64,000 nucleotides of DNA, from assembly GCA_029747585.1 (NCBI GenBank), contig JAPEVF010000124.1:1-64000 (forward strand), given 5' to 3'. The position numbers and the translations under genes are program-made. Positions 37,867 to 50,713 of the stretch are shown here, piece after piece (position 1 is the first letter of the stretch; the number at the start of each line of letters is the position of its first letter). The notes under the pieces were generated by a model that worked only from the letters and a program-made list of their open reading frames with translations, was not told where the DNA came from and did not search any database. Origin of the DNA: Pleurotus djamor. Taxonomy: Eukaryota; Basidiomycota; Agaricomycetes; Agaricales; Pleurotaceae.

Positions 37867-40173
37867 TCACAGGGTATCTCTTCTTTTGACACCAACCCGA
37901 CACTCAATCGGCTTCCTGAGGAAGCCCTCCCTGGTCTCAAGCTGTGTTAAACATATCATCAGTGGTCAAGTCCATCAACCGAAGGGACTGGGGGTTCTAG
38001 CTCACAATTTGATCCGGATTTTCCAGGACAAAGTGGAATCGGCGCATGATCGAAGACACTATGATTTGCAGTTCCAGTGTAGCAAGGTTGCGTCCAACGC
38101 ATCCTCTAATCAAAGAAAAAAGAGGACGTCAGCGAACCATACCCATAGACAGCGGGAATAAAAAAGCTTGATCGTACACGAGAAACCCATTGAAAACGTA
38201 TCAATGGGCCTCGATATGCTATATTTGAAGAAACCACCAAGAATAACGAAATGGGCTTACCTCGGACCATACGAGAAGATATTGATTGTCTTTTGCATCG
38301 CCGCATTGTCCCCCTCGAACCATCTCTCGGGCCTGAAAGTATCGACATCCTCTCCCCATACGCGTGGGTTCCGATGAATCGTGTAACTCGGGACGCTGAG
38401 TACCGTACCCTCAGGGAAAAACTGGCCCATAACCGTCATCCCCCCTTCGGGTACGACACGAGGAAGACCGAGGGCGGACGTCGAGTGCAGGCGCAAAGCT
38501 TCGTTGATGACAGCGTCGAGATATGGGAGGCGTTTGACTTGATTGGCGTTGGAAACAAGCTCGTCCTCGGTGCCCAACTGTTCATCGAGTTCTTGGTGGA
38601 GTTTCGCTTGAACGGCAGGGTTGGATGCTAGATAATAGATGATGGCGCAAGTAGAGCTGCACCAGCGCATGCAGGGTCATAAAAAGAAGTGGGCCGACGG
38701 ACAAGGACAGCAACAGGTTCCGCGGATACAAATCAACGCGGTTAGGACGTAGATAGAGTCGGAAGGGTTTGAAGTAAGGGTGGAGAAAGTCGTAAAAGAG
38801 AAAATGAGTGCCGGCGCAGTAAGATACCGGTAAGGTAGACTTACTTTGACGTAGTATCACTCCCTGCAATCAATAACGTCAGAGCTTCAGCCGTCAATTC
38901 AGCCCTGCCCATAGGGTTTCCGTCTTCGTCTTTACCGGCTTGCAATTTACTGAGCAAGTCATTCCGATCCGTGGGTGTAGCGAGACGTTTAGCGACGGCC
39001 ATAATGGCGATACCAGCGAGTGCTTTGACGTCCTTTTGGCCTTTGCTGTACCAGGGGAGCTTGCGAGCAATAGGGCGCCAGTACCAGGGAAGTGCACCCA
39101 TTGACATGGAGTATTCGCCGCGGCCGTTCAAGATTTTGACAGCAGGGATGTACTGAACATCGGTGTCTTCAGTCGAAGTTTGTCCATACGAGTCCATCAC
39201 CGCCTTCTGAGATTTTGGCACGGGCGCGGAATCTTGACCCGCCTGAATCATTCCAAATGGAGCACCAAAAGCCAAATCGCCTGTGGGGTAGGGATTAGTT
39301 TGGGTCCAGGTGATACACGTCAAACCGAACAAAGGCATCAGAAATGCAGACTCACCCTGATAGAACGGCGAACAAAAAGAGCGAAAAGGCTTTAGCCATC
39401 AAGCCATACCCCAAGACGCGATTAGCATACGTACAATGATATCAAAAGCAAGATAGTTAGCCCCTGACAAGACGGAAGCCACGTCAAGATATCAATCAAC
39501 GTTCAGCGTCCAAAGCGAACTTACATGGGAGAAGGTCAAGCCAGAGCCTTCCATCAGCACCATGCCAGCCGCTTTCACCTTGGGGGCCAGATCCGCCTTT
39601 GAGAGCGCTATCGTACATGTCGTCCCACTTCTTGATGAGTTGGCCAACGTAATGGCGGATGTGGGGTTCGAACTCGGTGACGGATTTCTGAGAGAAGACA
39701 TGAGATACGATCTTGCGCTTGCGAGCGTGGTCGACGCGGCTTCGAGTGTTGAAGACACCGCGTTGAATCGAAACAAAGGCATCATAAAAGTCGGACTTCA
39801 GAGCACCGTTGCCGTGAGCGTATACAACGGGGAGAGCATCCGGCTCCGCTATGGAGACGTGATTGGGAGCAAGGCGGACAAAGGGTCCTGTCAGGGGGAC
39901 ATAGTCAATAACGGTTGAAACACCAAGATCCGCCCACAACTCACCATACTTCTCATGCATCTCGTGAACAACTTCTGAGCGATGGCCTTGAGCACTGACC
40001 CAGCCCAGCCATATGTCAGAGAACTTGGCTATGAAAGGGCCAGGATATAGGCGTATTCCATGCGGGTCCCACAACCAAGGTAGTATGTGAGCAGCGGCGA
40101 CAATAGCAAGGAGAGAGATCGCTAAGGCGTTGAAATCGAGATTGCTGACGCTAGAGAAGGCGTCGACGATCAT
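37867..40173 (-). CDS. Cytochrome P450, CYP53-like (benzoate para-hydroxylase type)
   Basis: The start is ATG 40173; the frame extends upstream without ATG. An N-terminal anchor precedes RLYPGPFIAKFS. VYAHGNGALKSDFYDAFVSI, VFNTRSRVDHARKRKIVSH, and LPW-NYLAFDIIGDLAFGAP follow. Next are the I-helix AGSDTTSN, ExxR as EALRLHSTSALGLPR, PSYTIHRNPRVWGED, PERWF, and the heme loop FSYGPRGCVGRN (Cys ligand). The tail LETREGFLRKP matches CYP53A of Aspergillus, which hydroxylates benzoate at the para position. The G of IIGD can only come from a one-base exon at 39356 or an unusual alternative. It is an ER enzyme that needs a P450 reductase. Confidence 0.88.
39356..39356 (-). other. Candidate 1-nt micro-exon in the P450 gene
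   Basis: The minus strand reads ATCATT|GTACGT (78-nt intron) TATCAG|G|GTGAGT (75-nt intron) CCACAG|GCGATTTGG. The lone G restores I-I-G-D-L-A-F-G. Confidence 0.6.
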
Positions 40174-41998
40174 GGTGGTCAAGGAGAAGGAGAGAAAAGG
40201 CGGGGTGTTGGAGAATTGGAGAGGCGGAGAGGTAGCGAGTATTTAAGTGAAAGCTCGTAGTTGGAGGTCACAGGTGTTTGCCGAGTTCGATCGACTAAAA
40301 GGTACGAGGAAACAGGTCATTACCACGTTAATGTAACCCCTAACACCAACCATTGGAGAAGATCCGTTCCAAAAACCCAAACGGCTCAAGATCTCGCTGA
40401 CCTTGAAGCCAATAATGACTTGATGATTAGATCCACCAAGGCGGTGAGCGGTTCAGAACCGAGCATTTTCGTGGCCAATCATGGCAGTTCAGGTAAGGAA
40501 TACACATGCCCCAAGCCACAAAACCAGTCCGGACTGGGAGAGCACATGAGAACCAAGCTGGGAGCTTGAGCCAATTAAGGGAAGTTTCCTTTGAGAAACT
40601 GGAAAACCACACACGCAAACAACAGGAAGTGAAGAAGCGGGCGCGACGGCAACGGATGGCGGCAACATCTGCGGGAACTCGGTGGTTGCTGGCTTCATGG
40701 ACTAAGACTTCGATAATTCGATAGTGGCGTCTCTCTTTCAGGTTTGTAGTAACGTACGCCAGAGTCGTATGGCTTCTCCCCCAGAGGTTTTTGCCACCGT
40801 CACAACGTTGAAGCGTCGCACCCAATACCTCATACTTGCTGACAGTGGTAGCGCAAATTATAGCATACTCCCGAGAGCTTCGGTGGTCCAAGTATCCAGC
40901 AGAGCCTCTATAGGGAATCATACGGTTGTTGAGTGGAATGTTCTCCTGGAGCCATGATGCATGATGCATGATGTAGCAATCGAGCTTCTTGATCGATGCC
41001 TGTGGACACGCGCAAGAAGAACAAGCAGTCTCTGTGACCCGACGACTCTAAGGGGGGAGACAGGTCAGTCCGAGATTCGAGAAGCTGATCCGTGTGGACG
41101 TACCAAGAGTAAGCAATTCTTGCAAAGCAAGGCGACGAGTATGGGAGAAGCAGTTCTCCTCATCTCCATTGTACGTGGGCGTCGAAGGTGGAAGAGCTTC
41201 CAACTATACCCCGTCTCGACTTTGAAGGAATCACCTTCCGAATGATACGCGTCCGACTAATCCACCTCCGAGTCCTCGACAAAGCCTTGGCATCCTAAAA
41301 CTAAGAATTAAGATCTCTGTCCATGAGACTGATGGTCCATTTGTGCCACAACCTGTATTAGCGATATTGAAAGGGAGATTTCACACCGAGCAACATGAAT
41401 CGAAGACGCAGTGGCTTGCCGAAGAAATTTGGCCCACGTGAACCGTAGATCCCCCTGATTAAGCCCCTATATTTACAAATAACGGTTCCACTTCCAGCAC
41501 CTTTCGCCGACGTTCATCACGCATCGTCGTACCACCTCCCCACCGCGCAACTCGGTAAGCCTCCATTCAATACCAGCTCACAGTCAATTTCTGATGCTCA
41601 TGTTCTAGACTAGATGGCTTTGATGCATGACCAACCTCAGTGATAGAGGATAAAAATAGATAGTTTTCTCCGGCTAAGGGACTCCTGCAATATTCCTGTT
41701 CCTNGTCGCGATACCGAAATATACCGGCCAAAATTGCCCTATCCTAGGTCATGTCGGACGGTCAGTGCCGTCGTCCAGACGCCCTATATCTTCCGCCAGC
41801 ATGTCTGTTCTCTGTCAGGTTCCTTTCCTTTCCTTCCCTCAACCACAGGGGGTATACACTATCTTTCCCGGGGCCCTCTATCCCTCTAGTACCCGGTAGG
41901 AAAGCCACTCCAAACTAGGGTAAGTTCTACCCACATTGAAACCTAAATACCCGCTAATACTTACTTGATATTGTGCTGTCTTTCTGAAGACATCCACA
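40174..41998. other. Intergenic between divergent genes
   Basis: About 1.8 kb with no supported product. A pyrimidine-rich stretch at 41500-41570 and a possible GTAAGT...CTGAAG intron just before 41990 look like the 5' UTR of the next gene. An 'n' lies at 41704. Confidence 0.45.
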
Positions 41999-44627
41999 AT
42001 GATGTTCTCTGATTTTTGGCAATCAACCCTCTGCATCACCGTAGCTTGCGCGTGGATAGCTGGCGCTCAGTATACTGCGACCTACCTCCCCTCAAACGCC
42101 CCAGATAAAACCGAACAAGGCCAAGCTGGTACGAACCGATGTGGGACACAGAACAATCAAACTTCCATGTGTCAAAACGCTTACAGTACGTGGCTTCACC
42201 CCGAGCCATTATTCCCTTATGTACTTCATGGCTTCTCCTTATCCCCTCAGTTAACGCTGTGGATGACTTTTGTCTTTGGGGCCCACCTGAGCCAAATGCA
42301 GAAATCGGTAACTCTGAGGCAAGCTTCGCGACTAAGCTCCAATTTATCCTTTTTCTTATGCCGTTACTTTTAGAGAGAAGTTGTTTCGTGGTGTCTTAAG
42401 GTCAATTTACAGTCATCGCACGTTTTAGCTCTGGCCCTGACTTGCTTGGGCAGCCTGGCACTGGCAGTCGCCTCATTCCCGATGGCTCGATTACGGGTGC
42501 ACACTTTGTTCGAACCCCCGATTTCGTTCAAGTAACAGGTACGCTTCGCTATTATTCTTAGCTCAAGTAACGTCCTCTGATTCTTTCTTTGGTATCTCCT
42601 AATCCCCTTGTCCTTCGGAATTCAACTTACTCGTATTCTGTGCCTTACGGAACGCGCTGCGTCGATAAACGAACCAACCCCGCGCGTATCCCCAACGATC
42701 TGGCTCCGTTATGGCACTCCGGATACACGCCCTTCTGTCCATCTGGATGTCTTCTGCGATTCCCGAATCGTACTCGGCCACTCCTTCTCCACGCCTATCA
42801 ATAATCGAATCAAACACCACGATATTGACTGACGATGCACCAACATACTCCTTGCATATGTTCTACATGTGCATCCTACGTTTCCTTCGTATCTCCCAGG
42901 TGTGGGCAAGCTGACCCTTCTCAACATACGCGCCGGTGACGCCGGTGGTGAACTAGATCCTCACGGTGCGGATGGCAATGGTGAGTGGTAAATTGACCCA
43001 TCTCCTCCCCTTTCCAACGTTGCTATTGGGCCGAGAATTCTGCGCCCCTTGGCTTTTATTCGTGTTCTATTCTTCTGGAGTGATTGCCTGTGACCTTGCT
43101 GGTAACCGCATGGCACGCGCTATTGAGAACTAACATACCGAGCATGTGTGTCGTGCGACCACTGTCCCCTTACTGGGGAAATTCACCGAAGTTTGGTGTT
43201 ACCTTGGGCTTCTGCTTCGCGTAGGCCCTTTTCTTTGCCGTCGCCAGGGTATACATCTACGGTTTCTAGGAAGCTTATAGTATGTCTTTCTTTATGGCAT
43301 ACGATGACTTCGTTTATCGTGAAAGACCCATTCGGAAAACGCTTCCTCCTTGTGTGCCTTATCTAACAGGCTTCCCTCCTCGATCTCTCTGGGAGGGCTT
43401 CAATTCCACTTTAGCGATGTTTGAACTTCACGTCCGATTGATTTAATTTCGTTTCTCATTCATAGGAAACCCCATTGGTGGCCTCGTTTTTTCCACCGGC
43501 TTCGGGCAACTACAACAAGTTCATGAATGGACTGTACGTACATTCCCCCACCGTTCTACTCTCCCGGCCCCACTGTCACCCCGTTCACCTGGTGTGGAAG
43601 TGGAATCAAACGAAATGGTGGTCCACCGCCACCAGCTGATCTGCAAATTTTCACTTCTCGCGCAAGGGCCGACACTTCTCCTACCTTTTGGTTTATTTCT
43701 GATTGGCGGTCTTCCACGTTACTAATGACTATTTCTATGTTTTCTTGCATCTTCCAGCAATTCATCAGTGCCGACCAGTTCTGTTTCCGCGCGTGCATCG
43801 GGAATCGGGCTACTCAGTACTGTCAACACATCTACGATGTGATGGGTTGTCTGTGGAACATGCCAGCGAATTATGATCCCGGCGTTTTTGAGAACTGTCG
43901 AGGCGACTCCGGAGAGGTAAGCGGGTTCATTATTACGAGCCTTCTACTCGTACTCTTTCGAAACGTTTTGCTGATCAATATCTTCGATTATGGCCTACCT
44001 TCTGGATTCTCGCGATGCACGCTCACGCCCATGATTAACCACCCCTTCCCATGCTTTCGCCCTTCATGACTCCACCACAACTCCCAATGTCATTTCCACC
44101 CTGGAAAATTGAAACCATTCTCCCAATGAAATGGGAAAACCACACTTGGTCTCGATCAGCCTATGGGTGTTTATGGCGGTTCCACATTTCATCAAGGCGA
44201 ACCAGTGACTCCCCCGGCTCATGCCGTACCTGCTTCCTCCTCATGTGCTCCAGTATCCAGTGTAGGAAATGGTCTTGCCATTTCTGGATCGAGTAGTGCT
44301 TCATCCACTTCGGCACCCACAGTAGGTTCACCCTCGCCATCTGTGTCCCTATCCCCCTCGTCCTCCCCTCTCTCGTCCCTGACTTCCCCTGCTACGTCTC
44401 TGTCGCAACAGTCAACGAGCTTACCTCCCTTGACGATCCAGGGTACACCCACTTCGGCCAGCGGCACCTCCAGTCGAACATCCGCTGGAGATAACCAAGC
44501 TAGCCCAACAGAGACAGGCAATGCTGCTCTCACCCTGTCGATTACCCTTCAAAGTCCCGGTCAAATCCTGGCCACCGTCGGCTCGGCATTCATTGGTGCT
44601 GCGTTGGCAGTTTGCCACCTTCTGTAA
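41999..44627 (+). CDS. Macrofage-activating-glycoprotein family, second copy
   Basis: Eight exons (41999-42185, 42251-42318, 42374-42400, 42454-42538, 42900-42980, 43466-43533, 43758-43916, 44160-44627) sum to 381 codons. A signal peptide ends near AGA. Hallmarks are DFCLWGPPEPN, VVSWCLKPGTGSRLIPDG, GGELDPHGADGNGNPIGGL, QQVHEWTQFISADQFC and YDVMGCLWNMPANYDPGVFENC. A long Ser/Thr/Pro-rich stalk and a hydrophobic C-terminus fit a GPI-anchored wall protein. The intron 42319-42373 has a GC donor (GAG|GCAAGC). Four introns are long (361, 485, 224, 243 nt) where the first copy has only short ones. It is about as distant from the copy at 4379 as family members of different species, so this is an old duplication. 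Confidence 0.85.
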
Positions 44628-46156
44628 CGCCTACATACCCTGTTGTGCTTGACTTCCTCTCTTTCCCCATTTCCACTTCACATACCCTTTCCATACACGA
44701 TAAACTCGAGACGGAGTCACGAACTACTTTACGTGCTTATGAACTCTTAATTGTTTACGTAGGGAGCATATCTTTCTAAAACTGTGGTCTATACCATCTT
44801 CTCAACCCCCATTATCATCTCCGAGGACCTCCCAACCTTCGAAGGACTTTACTCGTTCACCTTTGGTACTGTACCATGTCCAATTGAATGGCACCTCGGC
44901 TTCATGGTACAATGGGAGGTAGCCACTTGGCGAGCTTCCCAGTTTCTTGGTAAGTTCACACCATAGCTGACCCTAGAAACTCAATGTAGCTTTCTCCCCT
45001 TGCTCACCGGGTTTTAGCTATCGAAAGCCCATCGAGCTCACGGCATGTCGTTATTAGCTTGGACGACCCCATACTTCTCGGTACATCGAAGTGTCGCATT
45101 GTCGTACCTTGTGAAATTTCTTGTACATATCCATCTACTCCGTATACATGCATACGCTTTGCTTGTCTGTGTATTAGGCTTCTCCCGTTTTCGATGTTCC
45201 ATGTTGACGCCTGTACGCTCCCAAGATATGACCTCCCTGTCCATGCATCCTCCCCATCCACACAGTGACATGGTCGAAATATGGCCCTAGCCAGCCCCAG
45301 TTACCTTCTAAGGGCTCACCAGTATCATGAGCACCTCCCCAAATTAACAACAAGTCTCTATGCCCTATTAGCCCTGGACTCGTTCACTTGGTTCCCTCCA
45401 ATCTTCCTGCGAGTGGTAAACCCTGCACTCCCTGAACTACGGAGCTAACGCAAGTTCGAGATATCGCTCCCAAGCCCATGTGTCCTCCAATCCATGATGC
45501 AAAGCCTCATGGGCGAGCTCCTACGCTATGCCTCCATTGGCACGCCATACGCCAGCAAATGATAAAATTGTCGAGTGCATCGGAGTCGAGCTGGATCGAT
45601 TCCGGCGACCCAAACCAAATCCTGATTCCGACACCCTTGCACCCTCTTTGCGCACCAGAAGCGAAGAAAAAAGGGACACTTCAGGCCTCAGGGAACCGTG
45701 AAACATACACTTCCTAGTTGGAAGCGTTGCTGCAAAAACAGCGCATGATCAAGGTTCAATAGAATACATACGCCGCATAGCAGATGTGCCTACGATTGAA
45801 CTTTCTTCATCTTGAATTGACCCACATATTGATGCATGGGGATTACGCGGTGGGGAAGATGGAGTACTACGCCGTCGCAGCGGCGTAACGGGATCTGTCT
45901 CGCAAGGAGGAGTGGTGGATACTCAGGCCCCAATTCAGGTGGCCGTATCGTCGACGGAACGGCGTTTAGCAAGGAGTGGTGATCTAGACCATAACCAACA
46001 TTTGGTGGCACAGCGACACCTCAAAGCAATCAATATCAAGCGACGGAGTGCGTTGCTGTCGTATCTATTTGATTCAGAAGTCTTGTCCCGATCGAGCTAA
46101 TGTACAAAGAATTCAATCTCTTGTGCAGTCCAATACGTCCGTTTCGAGTTCGCCTA
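44628..46156. other. Intergenic between convergent genes
   Basis: About 1.5 kb with short overlapping frames only; nothing recognisable. Confidence 0.5.
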
Positions 46157-47653
46157 TTACAAAGGCTGAATGTCGGGGATGGGACCAACTGGTACGATCC
46201 TAGTCGGATTAATCTATGAAACATCTTCGTAAGTCACTCGAGTCACTTAATGATTTGGAGATGAATGAAAGAAGCGGTGTAGATGAGTAGGTGACGTCAA
46301 GACGCATTTTAAAGATGGATGGGGAAAGGAGAACAAACAGTGCGACGCACCGATGTATGAGACCAATAGTAGTGCGTCTTGATATGATCGAAGTTAGTAG
46401 AAGACTTGAACGCGTCTTCGTTCCAGTACAACTTCTTCATCCAGCTAAAAGTTGTGTAGGGGCCAAAGATTTAGCGATGAGGTTGACGTTTTTAGGGTGA
46501 TTGAGTCATGGATAGAACTTACGTGTTGATAGCAGGATAACCGCCCCGAATCGTGTTGAAATTACACTTGAAGTGTCCAACATAAACTGGATCGAAGCGT
46601 ATCTGACATTAAAAGGCTATGTTAGACAAGGGGGACGGAAGTGTTGCAGAAACTCACGATGGTAACCCATAGCCTGATATCAGCCTCAGTGAGCTTGCCA
46701 CCAACGAGGTACTCGTTTTGCTGGAGAATCGCCTCGAGCTTGTCCAGGGCCCCAAAAACGTCTTTTACGGCAGATGCGTACGCTTCTTGTGTCGTCGCAA
46801 ACCCAGAGCGATAAACGCCGTCTAAGCAACGATGTTAGCCAAGGTTTCAAGGCGCAAACTGACAGAAGGTACATACTGTTGACGTTGGGATATACCCATT
46901 CATTGATAGCGTCGATTTCTTTCCTCAACGCCTCGGGGTAAAAATCAAGCTCAGCCTTCTCCTTAGGAAGGAAATCGTTGAAAGCGGTATTGAACATGCG
47001 AATGATTTCGGAAGACTCGTTGTTTACGATGGTGTGGTTTTTCTTGTCCCAGACAACCGGGACAGTGAATCTGAAGGGTTACATACGCAAGAGAACTTGA
47101 GAAGGAAAAGGGCTGAAGCATACCGGCCACCATAATTGGGATCGGCCTTGAGATACAAGTCCTTAACGTGCTCGGAGTGATAGAGGGGGTCTTCATCAGT
47201 CCCTGCGTAGTTGTCTACATTGGCAAAAGGCCACCCATTAGCCCCCATACGAGGGGACACAACCGTTACAGCTAAGGTCTATTGAGATCCGATTGTTTTG
47301 GGAGACGAGCCAAGGAACTCACGAATCAATTCCTCAAGGCCCTTCAGCTTTCGGACAATTAAAGTCCTAGTAGCCCATGCTAGGCGGTCATTCAGTCCGA
47401 CCCCTCACTCAATTAGCCAAGAGATAGACCTACGGCAAGCATAGGAGACGTAGAGGTGGTATCGGTCTGTAGGGAGTTTAATCGGCTTGACCTCGCAGGA
47501 GTCTACAACCATAACGCGCCTTTCTCTGGTTCGAACTTNCCCCCCCTTCTCAATAACATTTCGGAAGGATGCGTCTGCTCGCTTGAAGGAACCATCTTTC
47601 TCTAACTTCATCTTCGAAATATCGGATTGACCAGAAACATCTCTAGATGACAT
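46157..47653 (-). CDS. S-glutathionyl-hydroquinone reductase (GST omega/xi-like, ECM4 type)
   Basis: The enzyme removes glutathione from glutathionyl-hydroquinones with a catalytic Cys. The start is ATG 47653 (MSSRDVSGQ). Then come DGSFKRADASFRNVIEKGG, FEPEK joined to [25 protein letters not shown] (nucleophile Cys), SPRMGANGWPFAN, LKADPNYGGRFTVPVVWDK, NNESSEIIRMFN, NEWVYPNVN-DGVYRSGFATTQEAY, LTEADIRLWVTIIRFDPVY, WMKKLYWNED and SINPTRIVPVGPIP. An 'n' after a G-run at 47539 breaks the frame; dropping it restores the family sequence. The next intron (47467-47519) starts with GC. A detoxification role for quinones and aromatics is known for the family. Confidence 0.9.
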
Positions 47654-48349
47654 GTTGCTTATATATCTCTTGGTTGAATGGAAACGGCTGTCTGGATGGC
47701 TATGTTTCCATGAGCATGTCATATTCAGTGAGAATATACTCACTTGGGGTGTATTCCTTGGAATATTGGCCTCTGGGATGTTGTTGAGGAATACCGCAGC
47801 CGCCCCACGATCCGAACCGTATTTAACGGCCTTGTAAGGCGTTGAACACGTGAACAAGTGATGTCAATTCGTGGTAAGCAGCATCGGCTTGATAGATCAG
47901 ATAGGGAAGGCACGGCCAGTGGTTTGGGAGAGAATGAGAACATAGTCCTCGATGGAGGTTCCTAGCGATGTCGGAGTTGGATGGACGTTGGGGCTAAACG
48001 CCATGGCTTGGGCGCTTTCAAGTGCTCATCGCGGGCGTTGGCATCGGCAATGAGCCATGTCTCCATAGTTAGCGATATCTTCAAGATTCGGGAGAGCTGG
48101 TGACCGTGCACAGTGGTCATGAAGAGCTGGCAGGAATGAGATAGTGTAGGGGTAGAAAGGGGACTGACGGAGAAGTTGGTCGTCACTCATACGTTCAAGT
48201 TTCGAAAATTCCAAGTTCAGTAGGTGCAAGGAGAACAAAGCATCTACCATAGATGAAGATATAGAGTATAAATAATCGAATGATAATATTACACGATGAT
48301 GAACCGAGCCGTACAAACAAGGAAGAAAAGAAACAGGAACGAAGAAGGG
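47654..48349. other. Intergenic, unassigned frames
   Basis: Minus-strand frames (for example 48026-48253, MVDALFSLHLLNLEF) could be exons of a small gene, but I find no phase-consistent model or family. Confidence 0.35.
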
Positions 48350-48952
<603 letters not shown>

Positions 48953-49256
48953 GATTTATAGAGTCGAAAGTGAGAGGGCGTTGTCGAGGGTTGTGATGGT
49001 TGGGGGGAAAAAGTGAACTCGAGCCAAACGGACACCTTCACAGTATTTATACTCCAAGGCCTGGTCAGTGCGCCACAAGCGCGCCAAATAGTGAGGACGC
49101 GTTTTGTTTATCAACAAGATCACGCGACACGCGTCGAACAAATAACCACAAACTGACGCGTTCACTTAAAAGGCTCGGTGCCACTCCTCCTCGTCCCCCA
49201 ACCCATCATCGCGTACCACCCAACTTTGTCCATCCACCAACCTTCCCAAATCCTCA
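48953..49256. promoter_or_regulatory. Shared H2A-H2B divergent promoter
   Basis: 304 bp separate the two start codons. A TATAAATA box for H2A lies at 49044-49051 on the minus strand, about 92 nt upstream of its ATG. Co-regulation in S phase is expected for such pairs. Confidence 0.7.
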
Positions 49257-49874
49257 ATGGCCCCCAAACCCGCTTCCACCGCTTCCAAGGCCCCCGCCAC
49301 TGCCTCTAAGGCTCCCGCCAAGTCCGCCGCAGAGGGCGGCTCCAAAGCTGGCAAGAAGACTTCGAAGCCAGCCGCCTCGTCCGGCGCTGATGGTGACAAG
49401 AAGAAGAGAAAGAAGTCTCGCAAGGAGACTTACTCTTCTTACATCTACAAGGGTAAGTCCTCATTTCGTGTCCCCTTTGAGTTTCGCATCTCATTTCGAG
49501 TAGTCCTTAAGCAGGTCCACCCTGATACGGGTATCTCGAACAAGGCCATGGCCATCTTGAACAGCTTCGTCAATGATATCTTCGAGCGTATCGCTACTGA
49601 GGCTTCCAGTAAGTTGTTGGTGTTCTTTGTCACCTTTCCACGCGACTCATACTCCGTCTCTAGAACTTGCTGCCTACTCCAAGAAGTCAACAATCTCATC
49701 ACGCGAAATCCAAACATCCGTCCGACTCATTCTCCCTGGTGAACTTGCCAAGCACGCCATCTCTGAAGGGACCAAGTCAGTCACCAAAGTGGGTTTTGTT
49801 CTTGCCATCGTTCTTTTCTCAGCTAATTTCCTCCTCCCCCCTCATTTCAGTTCTCATCGGCAGGTGCCAAGTGA
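49257..49874 (+). CDS. Histone H2B
   Basis: The start is [14 protein letters not shown] at 49257. A Lys/Ala-rich tail leads to [95 protein letters not shown] and FSSAGAK with TGA at 49874. Three short introns keep phase. It is a canonical nucleosome core histone and is divergent from H2A. Confidence 0.97.
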
Positions 49875-50713
49875 TTGTACTTTTGGGGACTTGTCTGTAT
49901 CTTTTCCTGCCGCTTTACCATTTGCCATATTTATTGTATTCTACTTCGGTCAACGTATAAATTTCTTGCTCCACGGGATTGCGCCTGCGTGAATGAGTGA
50001 TCCTATGTACATAAGTACACGACTGCCTTCACCCACTCAAAAGCCATGCGCCCGTCGTCAGTTTCGCCGAGGGAAATGGCCTCTTCCAGTTGCCGCTGAC
50101 TGGCTTTGCGATGACGCGCTCTAACTCATCTTTGACCGATCGGCTGGGTTGTGGATTGAGAGAGAAGCGTGCCTTCGAAGTGAATTTGCTCTCCGGGGCG
50201 AGGCGTCATGGAAGAAGGGCAGGGGGGTCCTTGGCATTAAACCCGTTCCTCCCAATTTGGCCAGAAGGTTCGTCAACACTCAGGTCGAACACTTGACGTT
50301 CAGTGCGCAATAGGAATGGCAGAGGTCATCTTCCGACTTACTGTCGCATCGTTCTCGCGTTTCTGGCCCTTGAGCATTTCGTAGATTCGTAATGTTCATG
50401 TTGAGCTCACTGATGAAATTACAAACTTCACTCTTGGTTTGTCCAATTCCATGAAGCCTCGGTTGAAGTCGACCCACATTATCGATGCCGTAGGCTTAAA
50501 AGTATAAGAAACACGTCCCGTGAACGACTTGCAGCATCATAGGTGGAGTCGAATCGCTCGTTCCTGAAATTCGAGGCCGCATGGTACTTAGAGCCGCTCG
50601 CCGGCTTGGGGTAAACATGATCAAACGAGTGGAGAACATCGATTTTTCTAAGTCCACGCCTTAGTCTTTTTCTATTCCATTCCGCACATCCTTCGGCGAC
50701 GTCGCCTACATTA
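49875..50713. other. Intergenic, no gene seen
   Basis: The 3' flank of H2B and 5' flank of the RRM gene. No conserved frame or RNA gene is seen. Confidence 0.5.
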
